Positions 24,947 through 33,088 of a stretch of 64,000 bases of DNA are shown here, piece after piece. The stretch is taken from contig NZ_CP054836.1 in the NCBI RefSeq assembly GCF_013358405.1, positions 248,001 through 312,000 on the forward strand, in the 5' to 3' direction. A model generated the notes under the pieces. The model was not told the DNA's origin. It did not search any database and was given only the letters and a program-made list of their open reading frames with translations. Position numbers and translations under genes: made by a program. This DNA is from Oricola thermophila (GTDB taxonomy: Bacteria > Pseudomonadota > Alphaproteobacteria > Rhizobiales > Rhizobiaceae). Every line of letters starts with the position of its first letter. Within the stretch, counting starts at the first letter, position 1.

Positions 24947-25132
24947 ATGGCTGAAAAATCCCGGGATGACGATCGAAGGAAGAGACTCGCCAAGCAACTG
25001 CGCGCCAATCTGGCGCGCCGCAAGGCACAGGCGCGCGCCAGGCGCGCGGGTGACGCGGATGCGCGACCCGAAGGTCTTCCGGCGGCGGACAAGGCGAGCA
25101 ATTCCCCGAACAAGGATGGTGGGGGAGATTGA
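24947..25132 (+). CDS. Small conserved basic protein, function unknown
   Basis: 61 residues, highly basic in its middle: RRKRLAKQLRANLARRKAQA followed by RARRAG, then a Gly/Asp-rich end. The chain is probably one long helix. Short proteins of this RANLARRKAQARARR type are, from memory, common hypothetical genes near murA in alphaproteobacteria, which supports coding status. The ATG at 24947 is chosen because the conserved-looking part begins there; no strong ribosome-binding site is near it. No function can be given; RNA or DNA contact is possible from the charge only. Confidence 0.6.
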   Translation: MAEKSRDDDRRKRLAKQLRANLARRKAQARARRAGDADARPEGLPAADKASNSPNKDGGGD

Positions 25133-25254
25133 GGAAACGGGAGAGGTTTGCATAAAAAACAGGCAAATCATGCACAATCTTTCCACTTGATCAATTTTTC
25201 GCCATCGGCTTCGATGTGCACTGCAGCATCATGGCGGTGCACAGGGAGATCGAG

Positions 25255-26259
25255 TTGATCAAGAAGCTTTTGGTATCGGCCGCAATACTCGCGGCAGCAG
25301 TCACGCAGGGCGCGGCGGAAACGGCGATCCAGTTTGCGCTCGACTGGAAGTTCGAGGGGCCGTCGGCCCCCTATTTCGTCGCCATCGACAAGGGACACTT
25401 CGAGGCGGAAGGTCTTGCGGTGGAAATAGCCGAGGGCGCGGGATCGTTGGACGCCATTCCCAAGGTCGCGACCGGGGCCTTCCCGCTGGGCTTTGCGGAT
25501 ATCAATTCGCTGATGCGATTCCTCGACCAGAACCCCGACGCTCCCGTCACGGCGATCATGATGGTCTACGACAAGCCGCCGTTCGCCGTGGTCGGCCGGA
25601 AGTCGCTCGGGGTCGAGACCCCGAAGGATCTCGAAGGCAAGGTGCTGGGCGCACCTCCGCCTGACGGCGCCTGGGCGCAGTTCCCGATTTTTGCGACCGA
25701 GAACGGCCTCGACACGGACAAGATCACGGTCGAGCCGGTCGGCTTCCCCACGCGTGAACCGATGCTGGCGGAAGGCAAGGTGGCCGCGGTGACGGGCTTC
25801 TCGTTCTCCTCGACCCTCAATCTGAAACGCCTTGGGGTGCCGATGGACGACCAGTCGGTGCTGCTCATGGCCGACTACGGCGTGTCGCTCTATGGCAACG
25901 CGATCATCGTGAACACGGACTTCGCTGCGAACAATCCGGAGGTGGTGAAGGGCTTCGTCAAGGCCGTGGCGATGGGCTGGAAGGACGCGATTGCCGATCC
26001 CGCGGCCGCGATCGAGAGCCTTGTCGAGCGGAATCCGGCCGCGGATGCTGCGCTCGAAACCGAACGATTGCAGATGGCTATCGATGCCAACGTGCTTACC
26101 GACTACGTCATGAAAAACGGTTTTGGCGGAATCGACGACCAGCGCATGGCCAAGGCGATCGAACAGACGAAATCGGTCTACGAGTTCCAGTCGGAACCCG
26201 ATGGTTCGCGCTATTTCGATGCGTCCTACCTGCCCGGCGGGGGCTTCAAGCTGCAGTAA
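25255..26259 (+). CDS. NMT1/THI5-like ABC transporter substrate-binding protein
   Basis: About 334 residues, SsuA/THI5-like periplasmic binding protein. A signal peptide, IKKLLVSAAILAAAVTQGAAE, leads into IQFALDWKFEGPSAPYFVAIDKGHF, the usual first strand and helix of this family. I prefer the TTG at 25255 with GGAG six bases upstream because it gives a normal signal peptide; an ATG at 25231 and another start at 25216 are alternatives. Family members bind pyrimidine precursors of thiamine, sulfonates, taurine or nitriles. With the cytosine-deaminase-like enzyme just upstream, a pyrimidine is a reasonable guess. No THI-box is seen in the 122-base leader, which argues against simple thiamine control. 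Confidence 0.88.
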   Translation: MIKKLLVSAAILAAAVTQGAAETAIQFALDWKFEGPSAPYFVAIDKGHFEAEGLAVEIAEGAGSLDAIPKVATGAFPLGFADINSLMRFLDQNPDAPVTAIMMVYDKPPFAVVGRKSLGVETPKDLEGKVLGAPPPDGAWAQFPIFATENGLDTDKITVEPVGFPTREPMLAEGKVAAVTGFSFSSTLNLKRLGVPMDDQSVLLMADYGVSLYGNAIIVNTDFAANNPEVVKGFVKAVAMGWKDAIADPAAAIESLVERNPAADAALETERLQMAIDANVLTDYVMKNGFGGIDDQRMAKAIEQTKSVYEFQSEPDGSRYFDASYLPGGGFKLQ

Positions 26260-26309
26260 CAGGAACGGTTCACCCGCCCCGGCGGGTGAACCTCCATCCG
26301 GGAACCGGT

Positions 26310-27104
26310 ATGGCCAATCTGATCGACATTCGGGGCGTTTCCCACGCCTACGGCACTCCGGAAGGGCGACTTCCGGTTCTGAGCAACCTCGACATCTCCG
26401 TGCCGGAAGGCGAGTTCTGCGCCGTGGTCGGGCCCTCCGGTTGCGGCAAGTCCACGCTGACACGACTGATCGCGGGCCTGATGAAGCCGGATATCGGAGA
26501 GGTCTGGCTGCACGGCGAACTGGTGAAAGGGCCACGCAGGACCGTGGGGATGGCATTCCAGAACCCCGTGCTGCTGGAATGGCGCACCATTCTTCAGAAC
26601 GTAATGCTTCCGCTGGAGATCGTCTCCCCGACGATGCCGCGCGCCAAGAAGGAAGCGAGAGCGCTCGAACTCCTCGAGCTGGTCGGCCTGGCCGGGTTCG
26701 AGAACAAGCGGCCGTCGGAACTGTCCGGAGGCATGCGCCAGCGGGCATCGCTTTGCCGGGCAATCGTGCACAAGCCGGATGTGCTGATCATGGACGAGCC
26801 TTTCGGTGCGCTCGACGCCTTCACGCGCGAGGATCTGTGGCTGACCATGCACGACTTGCGGGAAAAGGAGCCGTTTACCTGCGTGCTGATTACGCACGAC
26901 CTGCGAGAAAGCGTGTTCCTCGGTGACCAGGTGATCGTGCTTTCCGGCAGGCCGGCGACGACACAGTATGTCCTCGACGTTCATTTTCCCGGGCCGCGCG
27001 TGATCGACGGGCTCTACAAGCCCGAATGCTCGGAGATGCTGTACACCCTGCGCGAGCAGATACGCATCGCCCAGGGGCGCGGAAGCAAGGAACAGGCGGC
27101 ATGA
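26310..27104 (+). CDS. ABC transporter ATP-binding protein (SsuB/TauB/ThiZ type)
   Basis: 264 residues. Walker A GPSGCGKSTL lies at about 45-54, the Q-loop in MAFQNPVLLEWRTI, the signature is LSGGMRQRASLCRAI, Walker B VLIMDEPFGALDAFT and the switch histidine is in LITHDLRES. These are standard for the nitrate/sulfonate/taurine/pyrimidine importer class. The ATG at 26310, with GGGA six bases upstream, is preferred over a GTG at 26286. The stop overlaps the permease start by four bases. Confidence 0.94.
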   Translation: MANLIDIRGVSHAYGTPEGRLPVLSNLDISVPEGEFCAVVGPSGCGKSTLTRLIAGLMKPDIGEVWLHGELVKGPRRTVGMAFQNPVLLEWRTILQNVMLPLEIVSPTMPRAKKEARALELLELVGLAGFENKRPSELSGGMRQRASLCRAIVHKPDVLIMDEPFGALDAFTREDLWLTMHDLREKEPFTCVLITHDLRESVFLGDQVIVLSGRPATTQYVLDVHFPGPRVIDGLYKPECSEMLYTLREQIRIAQGRGSKEQAA

Positions 27105-27868
27105 ACGCATCACTGCGCCGAACCGCCGTCCCGGTGGCCGCAATTGTCGCGTTTTTCGTCCTGTGGGAATTGCTCGTGCAGGCAAATGGCTGGCCCGACT
27201 ACGTGATGGCCTCGCCATCGGACTTGCCGGATGCCTATGCGCGGTTTTGGAAGCTGTTCCTGGTCGGTGCCTGGCAGACCCTTTGGCGGACGGTCGCCGG
27301 ACTGTTGATCGCGGTCGTTGTCGGTACGCTATTCGGCATGATCATGGGGTTTTCGCGGATCGCGCGCGACGCCCTCTATCCGCTTCTTGTCGGGTTCAAC
27401 GCTATCCCGAAGGCGACACTCGTGCCGGTGCTGGCGCTGCTTTTTGTCGGCCAGCACAATTTCAACACCGTTACCATGGCCTTCATGATCTCCTTCTTTC
27501 CGATCGCGGTTTCCGTGAGCATCGGACTTTCGACACTGGAGCCGGAATACCGGGACATCCTGCGCTCACTCGGTGCGAGCCGATTCACGATCTTTACCAA
27601 GATCGCCTTGCCGAAAACGCTTCCCGAGTTCTTCGGTGCGCTGAAGGTGGCGGTGACGCTGGCTTTCATCGGAACCAACCTGGTCGAAATCGTATCCCCG
27701 CACGGGCGCGGGCTGGGCGCACTGTTCCTTTCCGGGCAGACAAATTCGAACTATCCGCTGATGTTCGCCGTCCTGATCGTCCTCGCCTTTCTCGGTATCG
27801 TGCTGTACTACGCCGTGGTGTTCCTGGAACGCATTTTCGCCGGATGGGCAGAGCGATCCGAGCGCTGA
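27101..27868 (+). CDS. ABC transporter permease (SsuC/TauC/ThiX type)
   Basis: 255 residues with six membrane helices. The conserved permease loop is EYRDILRSLGASRFTIFTKI (about residues 148-167), followed by ALPKTLPEFFGALKVAVTLAF, the EAA-like contact with the ATPase. The gene overlaps the ATPase gene by four bases and is the last of the three-gene importer. The next gene, murA, begins 132 bases downstream after a stretch with no other feature, and belongs to a different transcription unit by its function. Confidence 0.93.
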   Translation: MNASLRRTAVPVAAIVAFFVLWELLVQANGWPDYVMASPSDLPDAYARFWKLFLVGAWQTLWRTVAGLLIAVVVGTLFGMIMGFSRIARDALYPLLVGFNAIPKATLVPVLALLFVGQHNFNTVTMAFMISFFPIAVSVSIGLSTLEPEYRDILRSLGASRFTIFTKIALPKTLPEFFGALKVAVTLAFIGTNLVEIVSPHGRGLGALFLSGQTNSNYPLMFAVLIVLAFLGIVLYYAVVFLERIFAGWAERSER

Positions 27869-28000
27869 CGTTAGCCATAGGCGCGTCCATTGCCTTGAAC
27901 CGGCCATAAGCATGCGGTAAACGCGCGAATTCACGAACAATGGCCGCAGAGGCGCGGGTCTCGCGGTCTCGGGCCGCCCGAGGGGTTGGGAACAGCATAT

Positions 28001-29290
28001 ATGGACCAGATCAAGATCAAGGGCGGCAACGCGCTCAACGGCATCATTCCGATCTCCGGCGCGAAAAATGCCAGCCTGCCGCTGATGATCGCCAGCCTGC
28101 TCACCGATGATACGCTGACGCTGGAGAACGTGCCGCATCTGGCCGACGTGGAATCCCTCATCCGTATCCTGTCCAACCATGGCGTCGACTACTCTGTGAC
28201 CGGCCGGCGGCAATCGGAGGACTCGAACTACGCGCGCACGGTGCATTTCACCGCGCGCAACATCGTAGACATCACCGCTCCCTACGAACTCGTTTCGAAG
28301 ATGCGGGCCAGCTTCTGGGTGATCGGACCGCTGCTTGCCCGCATGGGCGAGGCGCGGGTGTCGCTGCCGGGAGGATGCGCCATCGGCACGCGGCCCGTCG
28401 ACCTGTTCATCAGTTCCCTGGAAGCGCTCGGTGCCGAGATCGAGATCGAGAACGGATATGTACATGCCACGGCCAAGAACGGACTGGTCGGCGCGCACTA
28501 CAGGTTTCCCAAGGTCTCGGTAGGCGCGACGCATGTCGCGCTGATGGCCGCCGTCCTGGCGAAGGGCGACACGATCCTGGAAAACACGGCACGCGAACCG
28601 GAAGTCGTCAATCTTGCCGAGTGCCTCAACGCGATGGGCGCCAAGATTGAGGGCGCGGGAACCGACGAAATCCGCATTGCCGGCGTTACCTCCCTTTCCG
28701 GTGCGCGCCATCGCGTAATCCCGGACCGCATCGAGACAGGCACATATGCCATGGCGGTCGGCATGACCGGCGGCGACGTGCTGCTGAAGGGCGCGCGGGC
28801 GGACCTGCTGGAAAGCGCCCTTGACGTCTTGCGTGAAGCGGGTATCGACATCACCGAAGTCGATGACGGCATCCGCGTCTATCGCAACGGAAACGGCCTG
28901 ATGCCGGTGGATGTGCGAACTGCCCCCTATCCCGGTTTCCCGACGGACCTGCAGGCACAGCTCATGGGTCTGATGACCATGGCGAACGGCACCTCGCAGA
29001 TCACCGAAACGATCTTCGAAAACCGTTTCATGCATGTGCAGGAACTGGCGCGCCTTGGCGCGGATATCTCGCTGTCCGGCCAGACCGCCACCGTTCGCGG
29101 CGTACCCAAACTGAAGGGCGCGCCTGTCATGGCAACCGACCTTCGTGCATCGGTGTCACTGGTGATCGCCGGCCTTGCGGCCGAGGGGGAGACGACCGTC
29201 AACCGTGTCTACCACCTCGACCGCGGCTTCGAGCGGCTCGAAGCGAAACTGCAAGCCTGTGGCGCGGAGATCGGACGATATTCGGACTGA
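28001..29290 (+). CDS. murA: UDP-N-acetylglucosamine 1-carboxyvinyltransferase
   Basis: 429 residues, the normal length. MurA transfers enolpyruvate from PEP to UDP-GlcNAc, the first committed step of peptidoglycan synthesis in the cytoplasm. The N-terminus has the family's [20 protein letters not shown], and the active-site loop [13 protein letters not shown] has the catalytic cysteine at 126, so fosfomycin sensitivity is expected. The later [13 protein letters not shown] segment is likewise diagnostic. Start at the ATG 28001; upstream in-frame ATG 27986 is unlikely. It is followed by the DUF2948 gene and hisD, an arrangement familiar from rhizobia. Confidence 0.97.
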   Translation: MDQIKIKGGNALNGIIPISGAKNASLPLMIASLLTDDTLTLENVPHLADVESLIRILSNHGVDYSVTGRRQSEDSNYARTVHFTARNIVDITAPYELVSKMRASFWVIGPLLARMGEARVSLPGGCAIGTRPVDLFISSLEALGAEIEIENGYVHATAKNGLVGAHYRFPKVSVGATHVALMAAVLAKGDTILENTAREPEVVNLAECLNAMGAKIEGAGTDEIRIAGVTSLSGARHRVIPDRIETGTYAMAVGMTGGDVLLKGARADLLESALDVLREAGIDITEVDDGIRVYRNGNGLMPVDVRTAPYPGFPTDLQAQLMGLMTMANGTSQITETIFENRFMHVQELARLGADISLSGQTATVRGVPKLKGAPVMATDLRASVSLVIAGLAAEGETTVNRVYHLDRGFERLEAKLQACGAEIGRYSD

Positions 29291-29407
29291 GAGCCCGTAT
29301 AGGGCATTCGGCAGCCGCGGTCCGGTTGCGTCGCAGCATGGAAAGCCGTATCAGCACAGCAGCGGGCAGGCGAGTGTTCGCCCGCGGCTAACTAGGTATC
29401 GGGGACG

Positions 29408-29851
29408 ATGGATCGGCTCAAACTGATGGCGCTTGATGCGGATGACCTCGCCGTGATCTCGGCGCAGGTCCAGGATGCCGTGACCAAGCCGGAAGCTGCA
29501 GACTACAGGCCGCGCGAGAAGCGTTTCACAATGGTGATTAACCGCTTCGCCTGGGATGCGGCGGAAGGTGCGCGACGTTCCCGCAAGGGGTTCGAGCGGC
29601 GGCAGGCTGTCCTTTCTTTCGCGCGTGTGATGAAGGTCCGCAGCACGGGCATTCGCCGCGACGGCGACGGCCAGGTTCTCTCGTTGCTTGCCATACGATT
29701 TGCCGAAACCGATGCGCCGGCGGGCACGATCGAACTGGTATTCGCCGACGGGCCGCTTATTCACCTGGACGTGGAATGCATCGAAGCGCAACTGGAAGAC
29801 CTGGGCGGAGCCTGGGAAACGCGCTTCAAGCCGCGCCATCCCGTCAACTGA
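29408..29851 (+). CDS. DUF2948 family protein
   Basis: 147 residues. The sequence starts DRLKLMALDADDLAVISAQVQDA and has the family's KRFTMVINRFAWD and SLLAIRFAETDAP segments; it ends in a short SPDG-like beta region (LVFADGPLIHLDVE). DUF2948 is an alphaproteobacterial family without known function, usually found between murA and hisD as here. No membrane segment or signal peptide is seen. The ATG at 29408 comes 117 bases after murA, and hisD begins 19 bases after its stop, so it is likely co-transcribed with hisD. Confidence 0.85.
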   Translation: MDRLKLMALDADDLAVISAQVQDAVTKPEAADYRPREKRFTMVINRFAWDAAEGARRSRKGFERRQAVLSFARVMKVRSTGIRRDGDGQVLSLLAIRFAETDAPAGTIELVFADGPLIHLDVECIEAQLEDLGGAWETRFKPRHPVN

Positions 29852-29870
29852 TCCGGGCGGAGACACGACA

Positions 29871-31169
29871 TTGCCGCAATTCCTGAACGCCAGTGCCGAC
29901 GAATTCGAGGCCCGCTTCAGCGCATTTCTCGGTACCAAGCGCGAGGTGTCCGCCGATGTCGATGCGACCGTACGCGCAATCCTGGCGGATGTGCGCGGAC
30001 GCGGTGATGCTGCCGTTGCCGAGTACACGAAGAGATTCGACCGGCTGGATCTCTCTCAAACGCCGATGCGGGTGTCTGCCGACGAGATCGAGCGCGCGTT
30101 CGAGGCCGCCGACCCATCCATCGTCGAGGCGCTCAGGCTGGCGCGCGACCGCATTCGTTCCCACCACGAGCGCCAGATGCCGGCGGACGACCTCTATACC
30201 GATGCCGCGGGCGTCACGCTGGGATCGCGCTGGACGGCCGTGGAGGCCGTCGGCCTCTACGTGCCCGGCGGGCTCGCCTCCTATCCCAGCTCGGTGCTGA
30301 TGAACGCGTTGCCGGCGATCGTTGCCGGGGTGGAGCGCATCGTCATGGTGGTGCCGGCCCAGGAAGGCGTTCTCAATCCGCTCGTGCTGGTGGCGGCGCG
30401 GCTGGCCGGCGTGACGGAAGTCTACCGGATCGGCGGGGCGCAGGCGATCGCCGCGCTGGCCTATGGGACGCAGACGATACGGCCGGTTGCCAAGATCGTC
30501 GGGCCGGGCAATGCCTATGTGGCGGCCGCGAAGCGGCAGGTGTTCGGCACCGTCGGCATCGACATGATTGCCGGTCCTTCGGAAGTGCTGGTGATGGCCG
30601 ACGGCAAGAACGATCCCGACTGGATTGCCGCCGACCTGCTGGCGCAGGCGGAGCACGATACCGCGGCGCAATCGATCCTGATCACCGACGACGCGGCCTT
30701 CGGGCAGCGCGTGGCCGAGGCGGTCGACACGCAGCTGAAGACGCTGCCGCGCGCCGAGACCGCGTCGGCGAGCTGGCGCGACTACGGCGCGATCATCGAG
30801 GTGCCGGCAATCGACGGCGAGCTCGCCGTTTCCATTGCCAACCGGATCGCCGCCGAACACCTTGAGCTGGCCTGCGAAAACGCGGAGGCGCTATCGAAGC
30901 GGATTCGCAACGCGGGTGCGATCTTCATCGGCCGTTACACGCCGGAAGTGATCGGCGACTATGTCGGCGGGTCCAACCATGTCCTGCCGACGGCGCGCTC
31001 GGCGCGGTTTTCATCGGGATTGTCGGTGCTGGATTTCGTCAAGAGGACCTCGCTTCTGCAACTGGGGCCGGAGCAGTTGCGCGCCCTGGGGCCGGCTGCG
31101 ATCGCCATAGCGGAAGCGGAAGGGCTCGATGCGCATGCCAAATCGGTTTCCATCCGGCTCAATCTCTGA
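29871..31169 (+). CDS. hisD: Histidinol dehydrogenase
   Basis: 432 residues. HisD oxidises L-histidinol to histidine in two NAD-dependent steps, the last of histidine synthesis, with a zinc ion in the active site. The family motifs are present: AGPSEVLVMADGKNDP, AEHDTAAQSILI, a later EHLELACENAE with the catalytic Glu-His, and GGSNHVLPTARSARFSSGL. The TTG at 29871 is the best start, with GGAG eight bases upstream and an N-terminus that aligns with relatives; open sequence before it overlaps DUF2948 in a different frame. UPF0262 follows after 15 bases. Confidence 0.96.
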   Translation: MPQFLNASADEFEARFSAFLGTKREVSADVDATVRAILADVRGRGDAAVAEYTKRFDRLDLSQTPMRVSADEIERAFEAADPSIVEALRLARDRIRSHHERQMPADDLYTDAAGVTLGSRWTAVEAVGLYVPGGLASYPSSVLMNALPAIVAGVERIVMVVPAQEGVLNPLVLVAARLAGVTEVYRIGGAQAIAALAYGTQTIRPVAKIVGPGNAYVAAAKRQVFGTVGIDMIAGPSEVLVMADGKNDPDWIAADLLAQAEHDTAAQSILITDDAAFGQRVAEAVDTQLKTLPRAETASASWRDYGAIIEVPAIDGELAVSIANRIAAEHLELACENAEALSKRIRNAGAIFIGRYTPEVIGDYVGGSNHVLPTARSARFSSGLSVLDFVKRTSLLQLGPEQLRALGPAAIAIAEAEGLDAHAKSVSIRLNL

Positions 31170-31184
31170 GGTTGGGGACCGGAG

Positions 31185-31676
31185 ATGGCAAGCGAGGAGA
31201 CATTCGGACCCGATGCGCGACTGGTCGACGTCGTTCTCGACGAGACGATCGGCCGGTCCACGCCCGATGTCGAGCACGAGCGCGCCGTCGCGATCTTCGA
31301 CCTGCTGGAGGAAAACAGGTTCAAGGTGGTCGGCGACGGGAAGGGCGGTCCCTACAAGCTGACGCTTTCGATCGTGGAAGGCCGACTGGTCTTCGACGTG
31401 ACGCGCGAGGATGGCGAAAAGGTCGCCACGCACATTCTCGCCCTCGGCCCCTTCAGGCGGATCATCAAGGACTACTACATGATCTGCGACAGCTATTACG
31501 AGGCGATCAAGATGTCGACGCCGGGGCAGATCGAGACGATCGACATGGCGCGGCGCGGCGTTCACAATGACGGCTCGCGGACACTCATGGAACGTCTCGA
31601 AGGCAAGCTGGCGATGGATTTCGACACGGCGCGGCGGCTGTTCACGCTGGTTTGCGTGCTGCACTGGCGCGGCTAG
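31185..31676 (+). CDS. UPF0262 family protein
   Basis: 163 residues, matching the alphaproteobacterial UPF0262 family: [20 protein letters not shown] near the N-terminus, [21 protein letters not shown] in the middle, and [12 protein letters not shown] near residue 125. No function is known; it is soluble and lacks a signal peptide. It lies 15 bases after hisD, its usual neighbour. In several rhizobia a low-molecular-weight phosphatase gene follows, but here infA comes next with only a 127-base gap. Confidence 0.9.
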   Translation: MASEETFGPDARLVDVVLDETIGRSTPDVEHERAVAIFDLLEENRFKVVGDGKGGPYKLTLSIVEGRLVFDVTREDGEKVATHILALGPFRRIIKDYYMICDSYYEAIKMSTPGQIETIDMARRGVHNDGSRTLMERLEGKLAMDFDTARRLFTLVCVLHWRG

Positions 31677-31803
31677 GGGCGGATCCGCGGGGTTCAAATC
31701 CGATTACACTATTGTCGGTTTCGGTCCGACAGGTTAAGAGATGGCCGAACAACAGGCTGCAACTGTCAGGCAGCCTTTTTGCATTGGACAGAAAAGAGAC
31801 CGG

Positions 31804-32022
31804 ATGGCGAAAGAAGAAGTACTTGAGTTTCCCGGCGTGGTGACGGAATTGCTGCCGAATGCCACCTTCCGGGTGAAGCTTGAAAACGATCACGAAATCA
31901 TAGCCCATACTGCCGGCAAGATGCGCAAGAACCGCATCCGCGTGCTGGCGGGCGACAAGGTGCTTGTCGAGATGACGCCCTACGACCTGACCAAGGGCCG
32001 CATCACCTACCGATTCAAATAG
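31804..32022 (+). CDS. infA: Translation initiation factor IF-1
   Basis: 72 residues, the exact size of IF-1. The S1-like OB fold is complete: [20 protein letters not shown], then [20 protein letters not shown] and [20 protein letters not shown]-1 binds the ribosomal A site during initiation. ATG at 31804 gives the standard N-terminus; an upstream ATG at 31741 adds 21 residues without family similarity. The untranslated region 31677-31803 contains no other gene. Confidence 0.97.
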   Translation: MAKEEVLEFPGVVTELLPNATFRVKLENDHEIIAHTAGKMRKNRIRVLAGDKVLVEMTPYDLTKGRITYRFK

Positions 32023-32085
32023 TCCCCTTCGAGGGCGGGGCGCTCGCGGCCGACAGACCGCGAATGCGTCGAACAGGGTCTCTTC

Positions 32086-32709
32086 ATGAGCGCGCTTCAG
32101 AAACTTGTGCTGGCATCCGGATCGCCGAGGCGCGTGGAACTGCTGGCACAGGCCGGAATCGAGCCGGACAGGCTGATGCCCGCCAATATCGACGAGACTC
32201 CGCACAAATCGGAACATCCGCGCTCCCTGGCGCGGCGGCTGAGCCGCGAGAAGGCCGAGAAATCCTGGGCGGATCTGCGCGAGCAGGGCGATACCGACGA
32301 CACCTATGTGCTTGCTGCCGACACGGTTGTTGCCGTGGGGCGGCAGATCATGCCGAAAGCCGAGCTGCTCGACGAGGCATCGCAGTGCCTGCGCATGCTG
32401 TCGGGGCGCAACCACAAGGTGTTTTCCGGCGTCTGCCTGATCACGCCGAAGGGCAAGGTGCGCCAGAAGATCTGCGAGACGAGGGTGCGTTTCAAGCGGA
32501 TCACGACGGAGGAGATGGAAAGCTATCTCGCCTCGGGTGAATGGCGGGGCAAGGCCGGGGGGTATGCCATCCAGGGACTGGCCGGCACCTTCGTGGTGCG
32601 GCTTGTCGGATCCTATTCCAATGTCGTCGGGCTGCCTCTCTACGAGACCGTCTCGCTGTTGACCGGCGAGGGATTCAAGGTCCATTTCAACTGGCTGCGG
32701 GGCGTTTGA
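32086..32709 (+). CDS. maf: Maf-like nucleoside triphosphate pyrophosphatase
   Basis: 207 residues. The family pattern [15 protein letters not shown] is at residues 5-19, with the substrate-binding SxSPRR; the metal-binding EKA of SREKAEKSW and the ADTVVAVG segment follow, and [10 protein letters not shown] lies near residue 157. Maf proteins hydrolyse non-canonical or pyrimidine NTPs to NMPs and can affect division. The gene starts 63 bases after infA and is followed at 7 bases by yacG, the usual order in alphaproteobacteria. Confidence 0.95.
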   Translation: MSALQKLVLASGSPRRVELLAQAGIEPDRLMPANIDETPHKSEHPRSLARRLSREKAEKSWADLREQGDTDDTYVLAADTVVAVGRQIMPKAELLDEASQCLRMLSGRNHKVFSGVCLITPKGKVRQKICETRVRFKRITTEEMESYLASGEWRGKAGGYAIQGLAGTFVVRLVGSYSNVVGLPLYETVSLLTGEGFKVHFNWLRGV

Positions 32710-32716
32710 GCCGGCG

Positions 32717-32899
32717 ATGGGTGCGAAAGTGGAACCGCTTAGGCCGAAGCTCAAGTGCCCGGAATGCGGCAAGGAGAGCAAGCGCGAGTTCTTTCCGTTC
32801 TGCTGCCAGCGCTGCAAGGACATCGATCTCAACCGGTGGCTGTCCGGCGCCTATGCGATACCGGTGACCGAAGCCGAGGAAAACCTCGACGAGGAGTGA
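32717..32899 (+). CDS. yacG: DNA gyrase inhibitor YacG
   Basis: 60 residues. The zinc-binding pattern is [20 protein letters not shown], i.e. CxxC followed by CxxRC, then [16 protein letters not shown], the conserved continuation of YacG. In E. coli YacG binds GyrB and blocks DNA binding. The start is the ATG at 32717, seven bases after maf. The following 189 bases to 33088 have no supported feature; no tRNA gene follows, in contrast to some relatives. Confidence 0.95.
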   Translation: MGAKVEPLRPKLKCPECGKESKREFFPFCCQRCKDIDLNRWLSGAYAIPVTEAEENLDEE

Positions 32900-33088
32900 G
32901 CCGCTCCCCGGATGGCATATTCAGGCGTGCCGGTTCACGGCGATCGTGCGAAAAGTGCCGTAAACGCGGATTTCTTGCGCGCGATTTAAGGAAGTTTTCG
33001 TCATTCCCTGCAAGATTGCCGGCGCATGAACACCGGATGACATGACGTTGCCGGCCCGTGCACCTTTTGGCTCTCGATGCCATGATCG

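Noticed and set aside
25133..25254. Possible TPP riboswitch before the NMT1/THI5-like importer
   Set aside because: Looked for the conserved THI-box elements (CTGAGA and its partner) and did not find them.
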